Part shown: piece after piece, positions 42,619 to 55,707 of the stretch
How the letters are laid out: the number at the start of each line of letters is the position of its first letter
Numbering within the stretch: the stretch's first letter is position 1
Assembly: GCA_008638375.1 (NCBI GenBank)
Contig: CM018035.1
Location: 27,944,307 to 28,008,306, forward strand
Reading direction: 5' to 3'
Length of the DNA stretch: 64,000 nt
Origin: Nyssa sinensis
Taxonomy: Eukaryota; Streptophyta; Magnoliopsida; Cornales; Nyssaceae
The notes under the pieces: generated by a model
Told to the model about the DNA's origin: nothing
Database searches by the model: none
Seen by the model: the letters and a program-made list of their open reading frames with translations, nothing else
Program-made: the position numbers and the translations under genes

Positions 42619-45600
42619 TGTAATACCCCGAAAATTTGATATGATATAAGCTATATCCTGACCTAATAAAAATAGGTTCTGTGACGTTAATGATTTGAAA
42701 TAGCTCAGAATATGGTAAGCCATAACGAGATTTATTATCCTAAGATATGAAATTAATCCAGATTACCAAAAATGGTGCATGCTTAGGAAATTGACAACCC
42801 AGTCAACTGAGTGCCGAAATGGACGATATGAGACCGATACGGTAAATTAAGTATGGAAATATTCTAAAACAAAATAAAGTATAAATGGGGACCCAAAACT
42901 AATAAAATATATAATACTACTACCGACCCCGGCTTTAAGCCAAATTCATCGACATACCATAAATTAAGATTTTATGAAATAAAATATTAAATATAGTAAG
43001 ATAGACCGAAACGTATGCTTATACGCATATACATGCATATGGTCCTATATATATAGAAAGGTAAAAAAATACATCAAGACTCACTTTATATAAAATATTA
43101 TATATATACTATGTATATGTATATAATATTGTGTATATAAGGAAAGCTTCCAAGAAGAAGCTACTAGAACCGAAATAAGTTAGAAAATAATAATAATAAT
43201 AAAAGCAGCCGACATACTTGACAAAAGAGGAGGGGCTAAAGATATATATATATATATATATGTGTATATATATATACATATAAAGAGACAAATCAGAAAG
43301 TCTCTTGAAGCAACTAAAATATATATCTATGGAAAAAATAGGAGAATCAAGAAACTTCTAGCACCTTAGGAAGTTTCAAGTGACAGCCAAATAAGAGAAC
43401 ATTCTGGTGATCCGAGATTAGTCTTATGAATATATATATATATATATATATGTAGCTAACTTAAGCAACTTGTAAGTACCCAAAACTGAGACAAAGAGAA
43501 AGGAAAGAAACTGTGTAGAGAGTGAGAGAGAGACTAAAGAGAGGGAGAGAAGCTGAAAATAGAGGAAGATCAACCACAACAATGTTCTGCCATGAATGAA
43601 GGAAACAATGAAGCTTCAGGAAGTCGGGCATTGGACCAAGGTATGAGCTAAATCCCTCCTCTTATGTTTTGTAGATAATAAAAGGAACCAAAAAGTGTAG
43701 GAAAAATCGAAAAAGAAACTCAAGAAACCTCTCTGTGACTCACGGCCAAAAATCAATAAAACCTTAAGTTAAACCAAACTTAATTTTGGGCATGGGAATA
43801 GATAGAAAATCATGTTAGGATTCCAAAGCTTTTGGAATCAAGTAAAAAGGTCAAGAAATGGCCATGTTAGGGCCAAGGGTACCTTGGTCGAAAAACTGAA
43901 ATGGGTGTCGGAATCCATAGTTTTTGGGGTCTAAAACTGTGTTAAATAATTCCTTAAGCTTTCTAGAAGACATTTGATATAAAAATCATGAAAAACCGAC
44001 GTCAAAATAAGGAGAAATATGGAGAAAATAAGTTACAAGTCGGCGCCCGTGTCAGAGAAGACGCCGGAACAATGGTCGAAAAAGTGTGAGGTGAAGATGG
44101 GTCAGTTTAAGTCTATTGGGCTAGATTTTGGATCAGGTCGGGTCGAAACCCAATCGGATGTGAACTGGGTAAGTTACACTACGTTGTTTAAGTGTGAAGG
44201 ATTTAATTTAAAAACCTAGAACATGAATGTTTGGCGGCAAAGATACTAAATAGAAATCTGAAATAAGAGCTAACCTAAATGTGGATAAGGAGTATAGTAG
44301 GGATATGCTACTCCGGTTCTCTGGAGTGACCTGAACCGGCTAGTTCATAAGGTCTTTGGGCTGGTCTAGGGTTTTAACCTATGAACCCACTCGTTCACTG
44401 ATTTAAATAAAAATAAAGAAAACAAAAACTTTACTAAATTACAGTTTAGCCCAAAAATTCTGAATAATTCTATTCTGGCCCAAGATTTGGAAATGTAATT
44501 CAAATAAACCCCTAGGAAAATAATTTAATAATTAATTAAATTATTTTATAAAAAGGGTAAAATGATGAAATTACCTTTGGGCCATAAATAAAGCAAACAA
44601 AGTCTAAATTAAGATTCAAAAAATGCTATTTTAATATTTTTGAACATTCTAGACACAATAAAAATATCAGATTGGACATCCGAGGACTCCGGTGTGGTCC
44701 CACCATAAGATGAAAATTACCAAAATGCCCCTAATACAGTACGAAGCCCAAATAAAGTCCAAATTGGACGAAATTGATACCAATGGAAGCCTAAATAATT
44801 ATGAACTCATATATGTGACTAAATAATGATTCGGGGTCAGAATATCATAAAATATGAATTGACCAAAATACCCCTAAGTACGGAAAATACAAAGTAAATG
44901 CCGAATAAAGGCCAATCTGATATAAGTAACTGTCATAAATATAAGTATGAAAATTGAGGGGCTAAATAAGACTCTGAAACAGTCAACATATAAAATGAGA
45001 AATGACCAATGTGTCCTAATGCTCAAAAATAGATACCAAATAAAGCCCAAAAGACTTAAAAATTTATATATGAGATATATGAAATATTCTAAGGACCACG
45101 ACAGGGTCCAAGACAAGAATGATCAAATTACTATTTTGACCCTAAGGTTAAATAAGTACCTAATTGATAACGAATGAAGTCCAAATGACTTAAGATATGA
45201 TTCTGAACGCTACTAAGCCTACTTAAGAAATTTAATAACATAAGTTGAAACCCAATGAGCGGGTAATAGGCCAATGGTCCTAATTAGGGGAACTGATAGA
45301 CTCCTAAGATGATGAATAAGTCATAAATTGATGAATTCTGATCTGTCTGTGATTGATGATGATTATTTAGGATATGCATGGATATGCCTAACGTATCTAG
45401 AGAATATCAGAGTATCTGTACATGGCGATAAGCATACAGTTTGTGAGTAACTCGGACCCCTGACTTGATGTATATGTACTGCACTATCTAGATTCGTATA
45501 CTGTATTGTTTTATACACTGTAATGTTTTAATGCATATGCTTTCATGCATACCCTTTGTACTGCATTGCATATGGCATGATTCTATTCTGTCCTACCTTT

Positions 45601-46611
45601 TGATATATCCTGTTCTGACTCTGTTCGGGTCTGTTCTGTTCTGTTATACGCCATTCAGAGTCTAGTTCTGATTCTGTTTTGATATATTGCGTCTTACTCC
45701 TAGGCCCACGACAGGATTAAGCGATTTGATTTATGCCAAAGCATGACCTAGAGGGTAGAGGCCCCACGAGTAGTCCACTTATGGGTAGCTGGGAAAGGCT
45801 CGTATGTATGATTGGCACTCTGTTCTATTTCTGTCCTACTCAATTCTGTCCTATTTTGTTTTGATTTGATCCCAAAGGGTAGAGGCCCCACGAGTAGTCC
45901 GCTTATGGGCAGCTGGGAGAGGTTCAGACACATTTGATGATATGCCTTTGACTAATTAATAATCAGTTTAGTTTTGTTCAGTTCTGACCTGTTCTGTTCT
46001 GATCTATTATGTCTGTTCTGTTCTGTTATGTTTTGTTTTGATCTAATCTATTTGTTCTACTTGAGCTGCATTTAATCATGTATTTTATTTGGATATCATG
46101 TATACAAGAACTAGTTTTGAAACCCATGGCAGGAGCCTATGTTACTCACTGAGCTTGTTTAAGCTTATTCTATTGTTTAACATTTTCAGGAGTTATCTCC
46201 ATTGGATTAGAAGGCACAAAGATATAGGCATTCCAAGTAAGGATCTGATGGCACTGATTTGTGGAGACTTGGATTCTTATGGACTGAATCAGGCTATTTA
46301 GGTGAGTGATATGATATGATTGAATTCATTAATATGCAATAGATGTAGTTAAGACATGGCTCATGATAATGGTACTCTAGAGTTATTAGATGTCTAGTTA
46401 TAGACTTACTCTTTGGTATATAGATGAGTTTCATTCTTGAGATGAAAAAGTTTTAATTTTTGCTGCTCTGAGCCTACATTTGGAATGCAATTCATCGTTA
46501 AGTTCAGAAGTTTGCCTTTGGTGGGTCGCATTGTTGGTAGGGAGACCGACAAGGCGACTAACTGGTGTCACATCTTCGACATCCGTGTAAGGTGGGGTGC
46601 GGGATGTGATA
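42619..46611 (+). mobile_element. Solo LTR 2 (3,993 bp), plus orientation, inserted in LTR copy 2
   Basis: It begins TGTAATACCCCGAAAATT and ends GCGGGATGTGATA (TA for the usual CA). The target duplication CTTCA is perfect (42614-42618 and 46612-46616), and the interrupted LTR reads on across it. It contains TA microsatellites (about 43090-43270, 43432-43452), GA-rich leader-like sequence, and a stretch of repeated 'tcagttctgttctg' words (45595-46040) with the block 'gggtagaggccccacgagtagtcc' twice (45754 and 45879). No coding similarity. Confidence 0.9.
45595..46040 (+). repeat. CTGTTCTG-rich and duplicated segment in solo LTR 2
   Basis: TTCTG/TGTTCTG words recur many times, and GGGTAGAGGCCCCACGAGTA followed by GTCC and a GGGWAGCTGGGARAGG block appears twice about 125 bp apart (45754 and 45879). 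Confidence 0.8.
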
Positions 46612-46616
46612 CTTCA

Positions 46617-47034
46617 AGACTTCATCAAGTCTCATGTGCTGGGAGTCTCGTATGAAATATGCAATCCCATATAGGGTAAGCGCGACGGTTTGTATGACAT
46701 AGTGCTAATATAAAGAACAAAGGTAAGGCATGGCATGTGCAAAGTGAACATTTGTAAACTATAAACCTTTAAATTCATTAATGCAATGCAATGGCAATAT
46801 GCATGACACACATATACAACTCTATGCCCAACCTATGTCTCGCTTCACGGTTCGCCCCCGTTAGCACGTAAGTACTATTCATTGGCCAGATTTTGGGTTT
46901 TTCACCACATGATCTACACCCTCATAATGCATAGCACCAAAGTGCTCAACACATGCCATGTTTTCAAAGATTCAAAATATGCCAATATGCCTTGATTTTT
47001 TCATGCAATTTCAATGAGCATTTTATCAAACACA
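46617..47034 (-). repeat. LTR copy 2, part 2 of 3
   Basis: It matches copy 1 around 38160-38640 (AAGACTTCAWCWAGTCTCA, TATGACATARTGCTAAT, 'gggtttttcaccac', 'gatctacacc'). It lies between the two solo LTRs and is cut on the right at TAGGG. Confidence 0.78.
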
Positions 47035-48429
47035 TAGGGTGTCACAACCCAAAACCCACCCTATGCAGATTTTGTATCGCAGGGCCGACCCTGTGGCTGT
47101 CCCTACTTTTTCTTTCCTTGTATCAATGACAATAATGTATAATATAAAACTTTAAACAATAAATCATTTGAAGTCTTTATTTAAACATAATATGGTTCTA
47201 CATATATCAAAATGGGAACCAATATCACTTCACCCTTAGGTGGTGAATAAATGGGAGAAACTATAACATATTCTCTATTGCATTTTCAAAATGCTCTCCT
47301 ATGATCCTTAAGCTTCTACTACTGTCTCGCAACGTCCCTTCCTGGAAAAAAATGGATATAAATTTGAATAAGCTAACTTAGCTTAATAAGTAAATTCCCT
47401 TCTCTTTGCCATGGGTCAAGGTCAGCATAGAAAGAACATAATCCAAGGTAATAAGGATATGAAACATAATAGCCAGTCAATGAATAGGATGTCATAATAG
47501 CCAATTAGGACAATAGAGATCAGCAATAATAACCAAGTGAATAAATGGCACAAGGTATATGAATCATCAATAGGGGTTTGTCAAAAATAATAGCTATATT
47601 ACCACAATCAAAGTCAACCAATCAATCATACCAAATAATACACTTCCAAAACATATGATCATTCATAAGAAAAATATGATCATCCAATGAATTCTAATAA
47701 AAGATAATGATGTCAATAAAGGTGGATGCATCATAACTCGGGGCCCGGCATACCCCCTACGTGCTTAAAGCACTAAGCTCAATAATGTATCATGTCCTTA
47801 TGGACTGTGGGATGGAATCTTATGGGATGGAGTCTTCCCCTCCCCGGGGTACATACGTCCCGAGTAAGCAGGTCAGCCAACTCCACTCAGCCATCTCCAC
47901 CTTACCCTTTGGCCCGTAGGCCTCGTCTTCACCCGTAGGTTTGGTTATTTAACTCGTAGGCCCCGGTTTCTGATCCAAAGGTCGTAGTATAGCATTAGAT
48001 GTATATTGTGACTAAGTACAAATTCGGCATTCATAATATATCAAGATTCCATAAAGAATATAAATGTGGAACATAACTATTTTTAGCAGCAAAAATATAA
48101 CTGTTACCCCCTTTTGGGGCCATGGTAAAACTAGGCTACTAGAATAAACATTTGGCCAGCTTTTGGCCCTGGGTACAAGTGTACAGAATGGTCCCTTGAA
48201 CAAGTGTATAGAAACTCATGATCAAGATATATAATAGTCAACTGACATATTCTACAGATAGAAAAATATCGTATATGTGGATTTAATAACATTCTGGCAT
48301 ACATAAGAGTGTAACTTGGCAGTATGTGAAAGATTGATGACATGGCTAGAAGTACCACATGTAAAGATCAGATATTACTTACCCCTTAAACTGTTTCCTT
48401 TCTTTCACTAAAAATCAAGTCCTATAGTC

Positions 48430-49150
48430 TAGCTATAGTAATTTAACTTTTAATAATTCTCACAATATAGAACAATTATCTAGTCGTAAACATCAAGTCT
48501 ATAGTCTATAAATAGCAATTCAATTCTCAATAACTCTCACAATATGGAACAATCAGTCCGTAATAACATCACAATCTATACTTCGAGACTTTACTTATAG
48601 TAAGAACATAACAATCTATCTTTCAAGACATGGTACAAGGTGTACTAACAATTATGATCTAGGTATGACAATTCAATTCTCAATAATTCCCTCAATATGG
48701 AAAAAGTATCTAATCATAAACATCAAGTCCATATAGCAATTCTATTCTCAATAATTCCCATAAGTTAGAACAATCATCAGTTTATGGTATCAATAAGGTC
48801 AAATAGGTATAAGAGTACAATTGGGCAACATTAAGAATAATATTGACATGGCTAAGAAATACTGCATAACAGAGATCTAAGACAGACTTACTAAATATAA
48901 CAGTCATCTCTCAATAATCTTCTCAAGATAGAATAAAGATCCAATTATGGAATCAATAACATTGGGTACGTATCAGAGTATAATCTTGGCAATAAAGGAA
49001 GAACATGGTTAGGGCAGTCATATGTGATAGTTCGGTTTCACTTATATATAAACAGTATAAGGAATCATGATCAAGGTATAACGATTAACTCCTCAATAAG
49101 ATCCATAAGATAGAACAATCATCAATTGTGGAATCAATAACATGGGGTAC
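48430..49150. repeat. Internal imperfect repeats of solo LTR 3
   Basis: Units containing 'caattctcaataattc', 'atagaacaatcat' and 'catcaagtcYatagtctag' recur about five times with variable spacing. The same array occurs in the truncated LTR at about 53170-53420. Confidence 0.65.
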
Positions 49151-50785
49151 GTATAGGAGTACAACATTGGCAATAAAAGAATATCATGGCTTGGAAAACC
49201 ACATGTAAGAGATCCAAGATTTACTTACCTCTTAGTCGTCTATTATATTTCAGTATTCAATTACTTTGTCCTTTCCCTTTGAAGTTTCTATAATTAGTAG
49301 ATACATCTCAGTTTCATGTTATTCATCAAATTTTATACATCATTACTATAAGTACCTCATTTTCTAAAATAGACTCTACTATTGAGTCTGGAATGTTGAA
49401 GAAAGTCAATTTAGGCTTTTACAGACTTCCATTCGGACTTCTGTACTAAAAAGGGCAAAATGGTCATTTTATAATTTTACATGTCTTTACTTTTTAGGGC
49501 CTATTTTCACAAATTGGACTTCACCTTTGAGTCTAGAATGCCCAAAATAATAAAAATTAACAATTCATATACTTTAATCAGAGTCCATTTGACTCACATT
49601 TGACTTAGGGACATTTTAGAAATTTCCCCCTATTTAATTTAATTAAATAAATATTTAATTAATTTATCTGTGGGTCCTTTCATAATTAACCATAGATTCA
49701 GGGTCCATTTCCAATTTACTAAACTTTTGGGTCAAATCCAAATTTTTAGAAATTACTATTCTTGTTTGGAATAGCCAAACAGTGAATAAACTATAGAACA
49801 GGGATAAGATACCCCAATTCGAATTTAGGGTTTTTAAATCAATTTTTCAACCCTATTGCCAAACACTCCCAATTCAGTTTTTTAATTTAAAACATAACTT
49901 AACTAAATGACACAGTTTTATATGACGTAGCTTGGTCATCCTTATTCACTGTCTTTTCTGGTGGGGTTCCGTCATCCCTTCCGGCGATGGCCAACGTATT
50001 CCAATGACATTTTCGATCACACTCAATGTGATTCTTTCCCAAATTCCATGGGGTTTTCATTCCAAAGGTCATTTTCTAATTTAGGCTACCACAGTAGAAT
50101 ATATTCGAATTTCATTGGGTCTCCAACGAGAGGCTCAATATTTTGGCCAAGTTTCTTTTCCAATTTCATGCATAATTTCTTACTGTTTCTGCCCTTTACA
50201 TGCTCCATTCACTTTTTTCACCTCAAGGGATCAAATCCCTATAGTTTATTTCCAATTTAGAGCATGAGATCATAAAATTCAATTATCTCTCTAAACTTGT
50301 AACTACATTTTTCTACCTCAATTCTAAACCATTTTCAGTCATTCTTTTTGCAAAAGAATCCTTATTGTATGCTCTTTAAGTCCTATCTTTTAAATCTAGC
50401 TTTCATGCTTTAAAAATATAAAACTAGAACTTATAAATTTCTTACCTTTTTCAGATTTCTTTAGTGGCAGTATCTCATTCTTCTTCTATTTTTTCCTCAT
50501 TTGCTTCACTTTTGAATCTCAATCAACTCCCAACTTCTCTATTTTCTCCTTTGGTTTCTATATTTTCTCTCAAACACCTCATCTCTATTTATACAAGATT
50601 CCACTGCCCTCTTTTTTTCTCTCTCCTTCCTCATTTCTTAGCCCCTTTTCTTGACTTTTCTTTTGCTGATTTCTTTTTCTGTTTTGTCTTGCTACTTTTC
50701 ATTAAATGATGGATGATATTATGTATATTATATATATGGCTGTATTCAGCCCTTGTGTCGGCAGCCTCACACTTTCCCCAACACA

Positions 50786-51040
50786 CACACACACACACTA
50801 GCACACACTCAAGGTGTTGCGACACTATCCACTTGCACACACTATATACACTTCTTTCCTTTTTTCCTTTTCTTTTCCATTTATTTCATTTTATATATAG
50901 ATATATATATATATATATCACATACACACGCTGCACTTGAATATATATACATATATATATATATACTTATTACACACACACATATATATATATATATTAA
51001 TGTACATACACATGTATATATACATAGCCATATATGTATA
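50786..51040. repeat. CA/TA microsatellite block of solo LTR 3
   Basis: (CA)n at about 50781-50800 and several TA runs to 51040. It produces a spurious 156-codon open frame (50753-51223). Confidence 0.9.
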
Positions 51041-51312
51041 TATATACGTATACGTACACGTACTTTGATAACTACTCATGACTTGCTCGGGTGTTACCTG
51101 GGCACTCGAGATTTCTTGAATGGTACAGTTCGTTTCAAATTGCGTATCCATTGCTATACACAAATCTCTTCATTTTGGTATCACCATGATAGCTTGGTTA
51201 CATTCTGGTATTACATTCATTAGCTTGGTCTATCTCGGTATCATTATTTGATCCTTTTTGGGCATCGTTGGAATTGATTTGATTTATTTTTGGGTTAGGG
51301 TGTTACATAGGG

Positions 51313-52424
51313 TGTGCCTTAAATTATGCATCATACATTAAGTAATTCATAACTTTTAAATTACAAGACATCATCTACATGAAGATAGGCTATAATACAA
51401 TCAATTATACAAATATTCATGTTACATGTTCACAACTTTACCAAATTCTCAAAGAATACACAAGTACACAAAGTACCAATACATTGAGCAAACCATAACT
51501 TTCAAACTATAAGACTTTGTCTACATGAATATAGGCTATAATGCAATCAATTATACATATATTCATGTTATATGTTCATCACTTAACCAAATTCTCAAAG
51601 AATGCACAAGTACACAAAGTACCAACCCTAGGTTTTCAAAGCAACTATATGTTAGGTGATTTTCTAACAACAAGTAAGCATGTAAGTTATACAATTAACA
51701 TATAAAAACACTAATAAACTTAACTCTATTCTTTACTTAGACAAATATCATTCCTTGAAGATTTTTTCTCAACCCTAGGGAGTTGTAATCACTTCTTAGC
51801 CAAACCAATCTGTAAGATTGTAGCCCTTGAGGTGGGGAACAACTTCTTAGAAGGAAGCCTTGAGAGATCCCAAGGCTAGAGATGAGTTTTGGAAGGTAGA
51901 AAGTTAAAAAACCTAAGTTCTCTTCATGGTTTCTCTCCAAGAACGAGTTTCAGAACTTTTCCAAAAATTTTAACTCCTAAGTGTCTTATTTATACTAAAG
52001 GGTCAAGGGATGAAAAGACCCTTTTGCACTTAATGAGCCGTGGGACCTCGTTACACTATAACTTGTCCCGAAATGCCTCAAATTGATATTCTGCTTTAAC
52101 TAAAATTCCTAAAATTATTTTAAACGATAGTTTCTCAAAAAAATTATTTTTGCTTGTTGGCGGGTGCGGCCGGGCCCACCGGGGTTGCCCTTTTGGGCCC
52201 ATTTTTCAAACTATCTCTGATCTCGCTCAATTCTCACAAGAAGTTTATTTTAACATTATAAGAATATTTCCCTTCTATGTCATATTCAAATTATGCTTAT
52301 AAATATTACTTATGTCTAAATTATGCATGTATAGTGCCTTACCGGCAAATAGAGCATGAATAGTGCCCTACCAGCAAAACGAAAAATTTACTCTGATTTT
52401 TCAAATCTTTACAACCAAAATCAA
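51313..52424 (-). repeat. LTR copy 2, part 3 of 3
   Basis: It continues the match to copy 1 (from about 38640 to 39890), including the 'ctacatgaa', 'ggaacaacttcYtagaaggaagcctt', 'cgttacactayaacYtRtcccgaaa' and 'tagtgccttaccggcaaa' blocks. It stops matching near 52424, where sequence of another LTR begins, so the last part of this LTR is missing. Confidence 0.75.
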
Positions 52425-55131
52425 TAGGTAACTAATCAATCATAAACCAATGGATAAGCTTTCAAAACATATGATCATTCATAGGAAAAATATGATCATT
52501 CTATGAGTTCAATAATCGATATGATATTAAAAAACTTTTTGATACATATTACTGTTAAGGCCTATCATATCCTTTTCCTTTCCTTGAGTATACAATGCCA
52601 CATGTCCATTCATGGACTGTCACCTATTCCCACACCTAAGGTTCCAAAGGAAGGGTTTGTTGGTTTGACAGCGCCCTTCTGCGCCCGGGTCCAGCCTCGC
52701 CCGAACCAGTGAATAGCCTTGTGGACATTTTGACCTGTAGGTCCCATAGCATCTCAGTAACCAGCCCATACAGTAAAAGGATTGAATGGACGTTGTGACT
52801 AAGCACAACTCCGGCATTTATAATATATCGAGATCATGCTAATCTCATGAAGAGTAAAATGCAATATCACTTTTCTCAATAGCAAAAATGTAACTGTTGC
52901 CTTTCTAGGCCAATATAAACTGGCTACTAAGATCATAACATTTTGCCCCTTGAGGCCTATGTATGAAGTGTACAAAAATCATGATCAAGATATATAATAA
53001 TCAATAAACACTTTTCACAAGATAGAACAAGTATCACATTGTGGATTCAATAAACATCAGGTACGTAAAAGAGTACAATTTGACCGTATATGAAAAAGTG
53101 ATGACATGGTTAGGAATATCACATGCAGAGATCGGATATTACTTACCTTTTAAACCATTTCCTTTCTTTCTTCATAAAATCAAGTCCATAGTCTAGCAAT
53201 AGTAATTCAACTCTTAATAATTCTCATAATATAGAACAATTATCCAATCGTAAACATCAAGTCCATAATCTAGCTATAACAATTCAATTCTCATCGATTC
53301 CTCAATATAGAATAATCATCAAATTGTAAACCAAATGATATCAAGTATGTATTTCCATAAGATAGAACAATCATTAGTTTGTGGGATCAATGAGGTCAAT
53401 AGGTATAAGAGTACAACTTGGGCAATATCGAGAATAATATTAACATGGCTAAGAAATACCGAATATTAAAGCGTCAAGATTTACTTACCTTTTAATCATC
53501 CGTTATATCTTAGTATTCTATCACTTTTTCTTTTCCCTCGAAGTTCCTATAAATCAGAAGACACATCTTAGCTCAATACTACATATGGCCTATTGCCCTA
53601 AATTTAGTTAATTCATGCATATCGGTATTATAGGTATCTTTTTTGAGTAAACAGACTCTACCATTAAGTCTGGAATGTCAAACAAAATATGTTCAGGCTT
53701 TTACGGATTTCAGTTTGGACTTCAGTACTGAAAAGGGCAAAATGGTAATTTGGTACTTTTACGTGTCTTTATTTCTCAGAGCCTATTTTCACAAATTAGA
53801 CGTCACCTTTGAGTCTAAAATGCCCAAAATAATAAAAACTCACTATTCATTCATTTTGATTGGAGTCTGTTCGACTCACATTTGACTTAGGGGTATTTTG
53901 GTAATTTATCCTTTATTTAAATATTTTGATAAATATTTAATTTATTTAAGTCTTTTCATAATTACCATAAGTCTAGGGTCCCTTTTTAATTTCTAAAACA
54001 TTTAGGCCAAATCAGAATTTCAGAATTCACTATTCCAAATTGGAATAGCCAAACAGTGGACAAGTCCATAAATTGGGATAAGCTATCCCTATTCCTGTTT
54101 AGGTTTTAAATTTAATTTATTAAACCCATGTACAAACACTTCAAATTCCCACTTAAAACACAAATTAAAATGACATAGTATTGAGGGTTCACATGTGCGG
54201 GTGGATTGGGTTTGAGCCGAACCCGAACCGACACTAATCTAAACCCGGTTCACTGTTCTTCTTCTCTAGTGGGTCTCTGGCGTCTTCTCTAGCGCCGTTG
54301 ACCATTTTTTGATCACTTTTCAACATGATCTCAATGTGGTTCTCTCCTATTTCTCACAAGGATTACAACCCTAGGTTCAGTTTTTCATTTAAATCAACAT
54401 AACCTTACGAATATAGGGAAACAATGGGTCTCAGGTGAGAACCCATTTTTTTGATCAGGCCTTTTTTTTTTTTTTTTCTTCTTATTTTGTGGCTTCTCAG
54501 CCACTGGTTTGGCCTAATTCCTTCCCTATTTTATTTCTGCACCTATAGGGAACAACTTCCCATTGATAAATCAATGAAATGACAACTTGTCGATTATTAC
54601 TTAGAACCTACAACTAGCCATTTCTACTTCGTTTCTAAACCATTTTCAATGGTTATTTTTGAAAAATAATCCATTTTTCATACTCTTTTAGACCATATAC
54701 TTAAACAAAGCATTCATGCTTTGTATTTGAAAAACAGAACTTGGATTTCTTACCTTGGTGAGCTTTTGGCTCGCAGGTTCCACACCTTTCCTTTGTTTTT
54801 CTTCCTTCTATTCCACTTCTGAATGTTCAAACTTCAATTTCCATCTCCCAGTTACTCTCTTTTCTCTTCTTTTTTTTTTCTCAATCACCCATCTCCCATT
54901 TTTATAGGAAATTTTTCCACTACCACCTTTTCTCTCTCCTTCCTCTCTCTTCTTCCCTTCCTTGACTTTTCTCTTTCATCTTTTTTTTTTTCTTTTCTGA
55001 GTTCTTAACCTCATGCATTTAATGTTTACTTGATCTTTTATATGATATATGTATATAATATTCAAAACACACACAATTTCACCTCCAACACACACACACT
55101 TGGCCGACACTCCTTTCTGCCCTTTCTCCCC

Positions 55132-55176
<45 letters not shown>

Positions 55177-55707
55177 GTATTCTAATTAATATATATATAT
55201 ATACTTGTATTGCTACATATATATATATATTTGTACATATATATATACATATATATATACATTCATATGCACACTTTTCACACGCATATATATATATATA
55301 TACTGCTATATATATGAATGTTCATATATATATATATATACTTATTATATACATATATGTATATATACATGTATACCCATATATATATTGTATACATACT
55401 CCTACACATGTATGTGTTTGCGTACACGTTTCTCTATACAGTTTGGTTCCTCATACGGGTGTTCCTTGAGTACTCGGGATTGTCTATAAATTACATCGTG
55501 TGTATTCTCAAAACTGTACATCTATCTCATTACAATGCGTGTTTGGTTTACAAGTCGGTTTTACACTGGTTAACCCGGTTTATCTTGGGTCGGGGTGTTA
55601 CACTTCGGTACTATGCTCATTGGCTTGGTCTGATCTCAGTATTATTATTTGATCCTTTTTGGGAATTTTTGAAATTAATCTAATTTATTTGGGTCGGGGT
55701 GTTACAG
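52425..55707 (-). repeat. Truncated LTR of the solo-LTR-3 family (about 3.3 kb)
   Basis: From 52425 on the sequence follows solo LTR 3 from about 47620 (AAAACATATGATCATTCATA; 'gactaagcacaactccggcatt' against 'gactaagtacaaattcggcatt'; 'gggcaaaatggtaatttggtac'), ending GGGTCGGGGTGTTACA at 55707. Its first ~580 bp are missing. A second GGGTCGGGGTGTTACA at about 55588-55603 shows a short internal duplication near the end. CT and TA microsatellites lie at about 55131-55400. Confidence 0.78.
55131..55400. repeat. CT/TA microsatellite block of the truncated LTR
   Basis: (CT)n at about 55131-55153 followed by many TA runs. Same relative place as in solo LTR 3. Confidence 0.9.

Larger units (their letters stand above)
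47040..51307 (-). mobile_element. Solo LTR 3 (4,268 bp), minus orientation, inserted in LTR copy 2
   Basis: On the plus strand it starts TGTCACAACCCAAAACCC and ends GGGTTAGGGTGTTACA. The target duplication TAGGG lies at 47035-47039 and 51308-51312, and the interrupted LTR continues beyond. The terminal parts of both ends resemble solo LTRs 1 and 2 in opposite orientation. A TA/CA microsatellite block lies at about 50790-51040 near the minus-strand 5' end. Recurring blocks ('ctctcaataattcYcacaatatagaacaat') lie at 48430-49150. No gag or pol was seen. Confidence 0.9.

Noticed and set aside
48430..49150. Repeated units considered as a CRISPR-like array
   Set aside because: Units are imperfect and irregularly spaced with no constant repeat or spacer length, and they lie in an LTR of a plant genome.
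50753..51223. Open frame of 156 codons
   Set aside because: It is produced by the CA/TA microsatellite of solo LTR 3.
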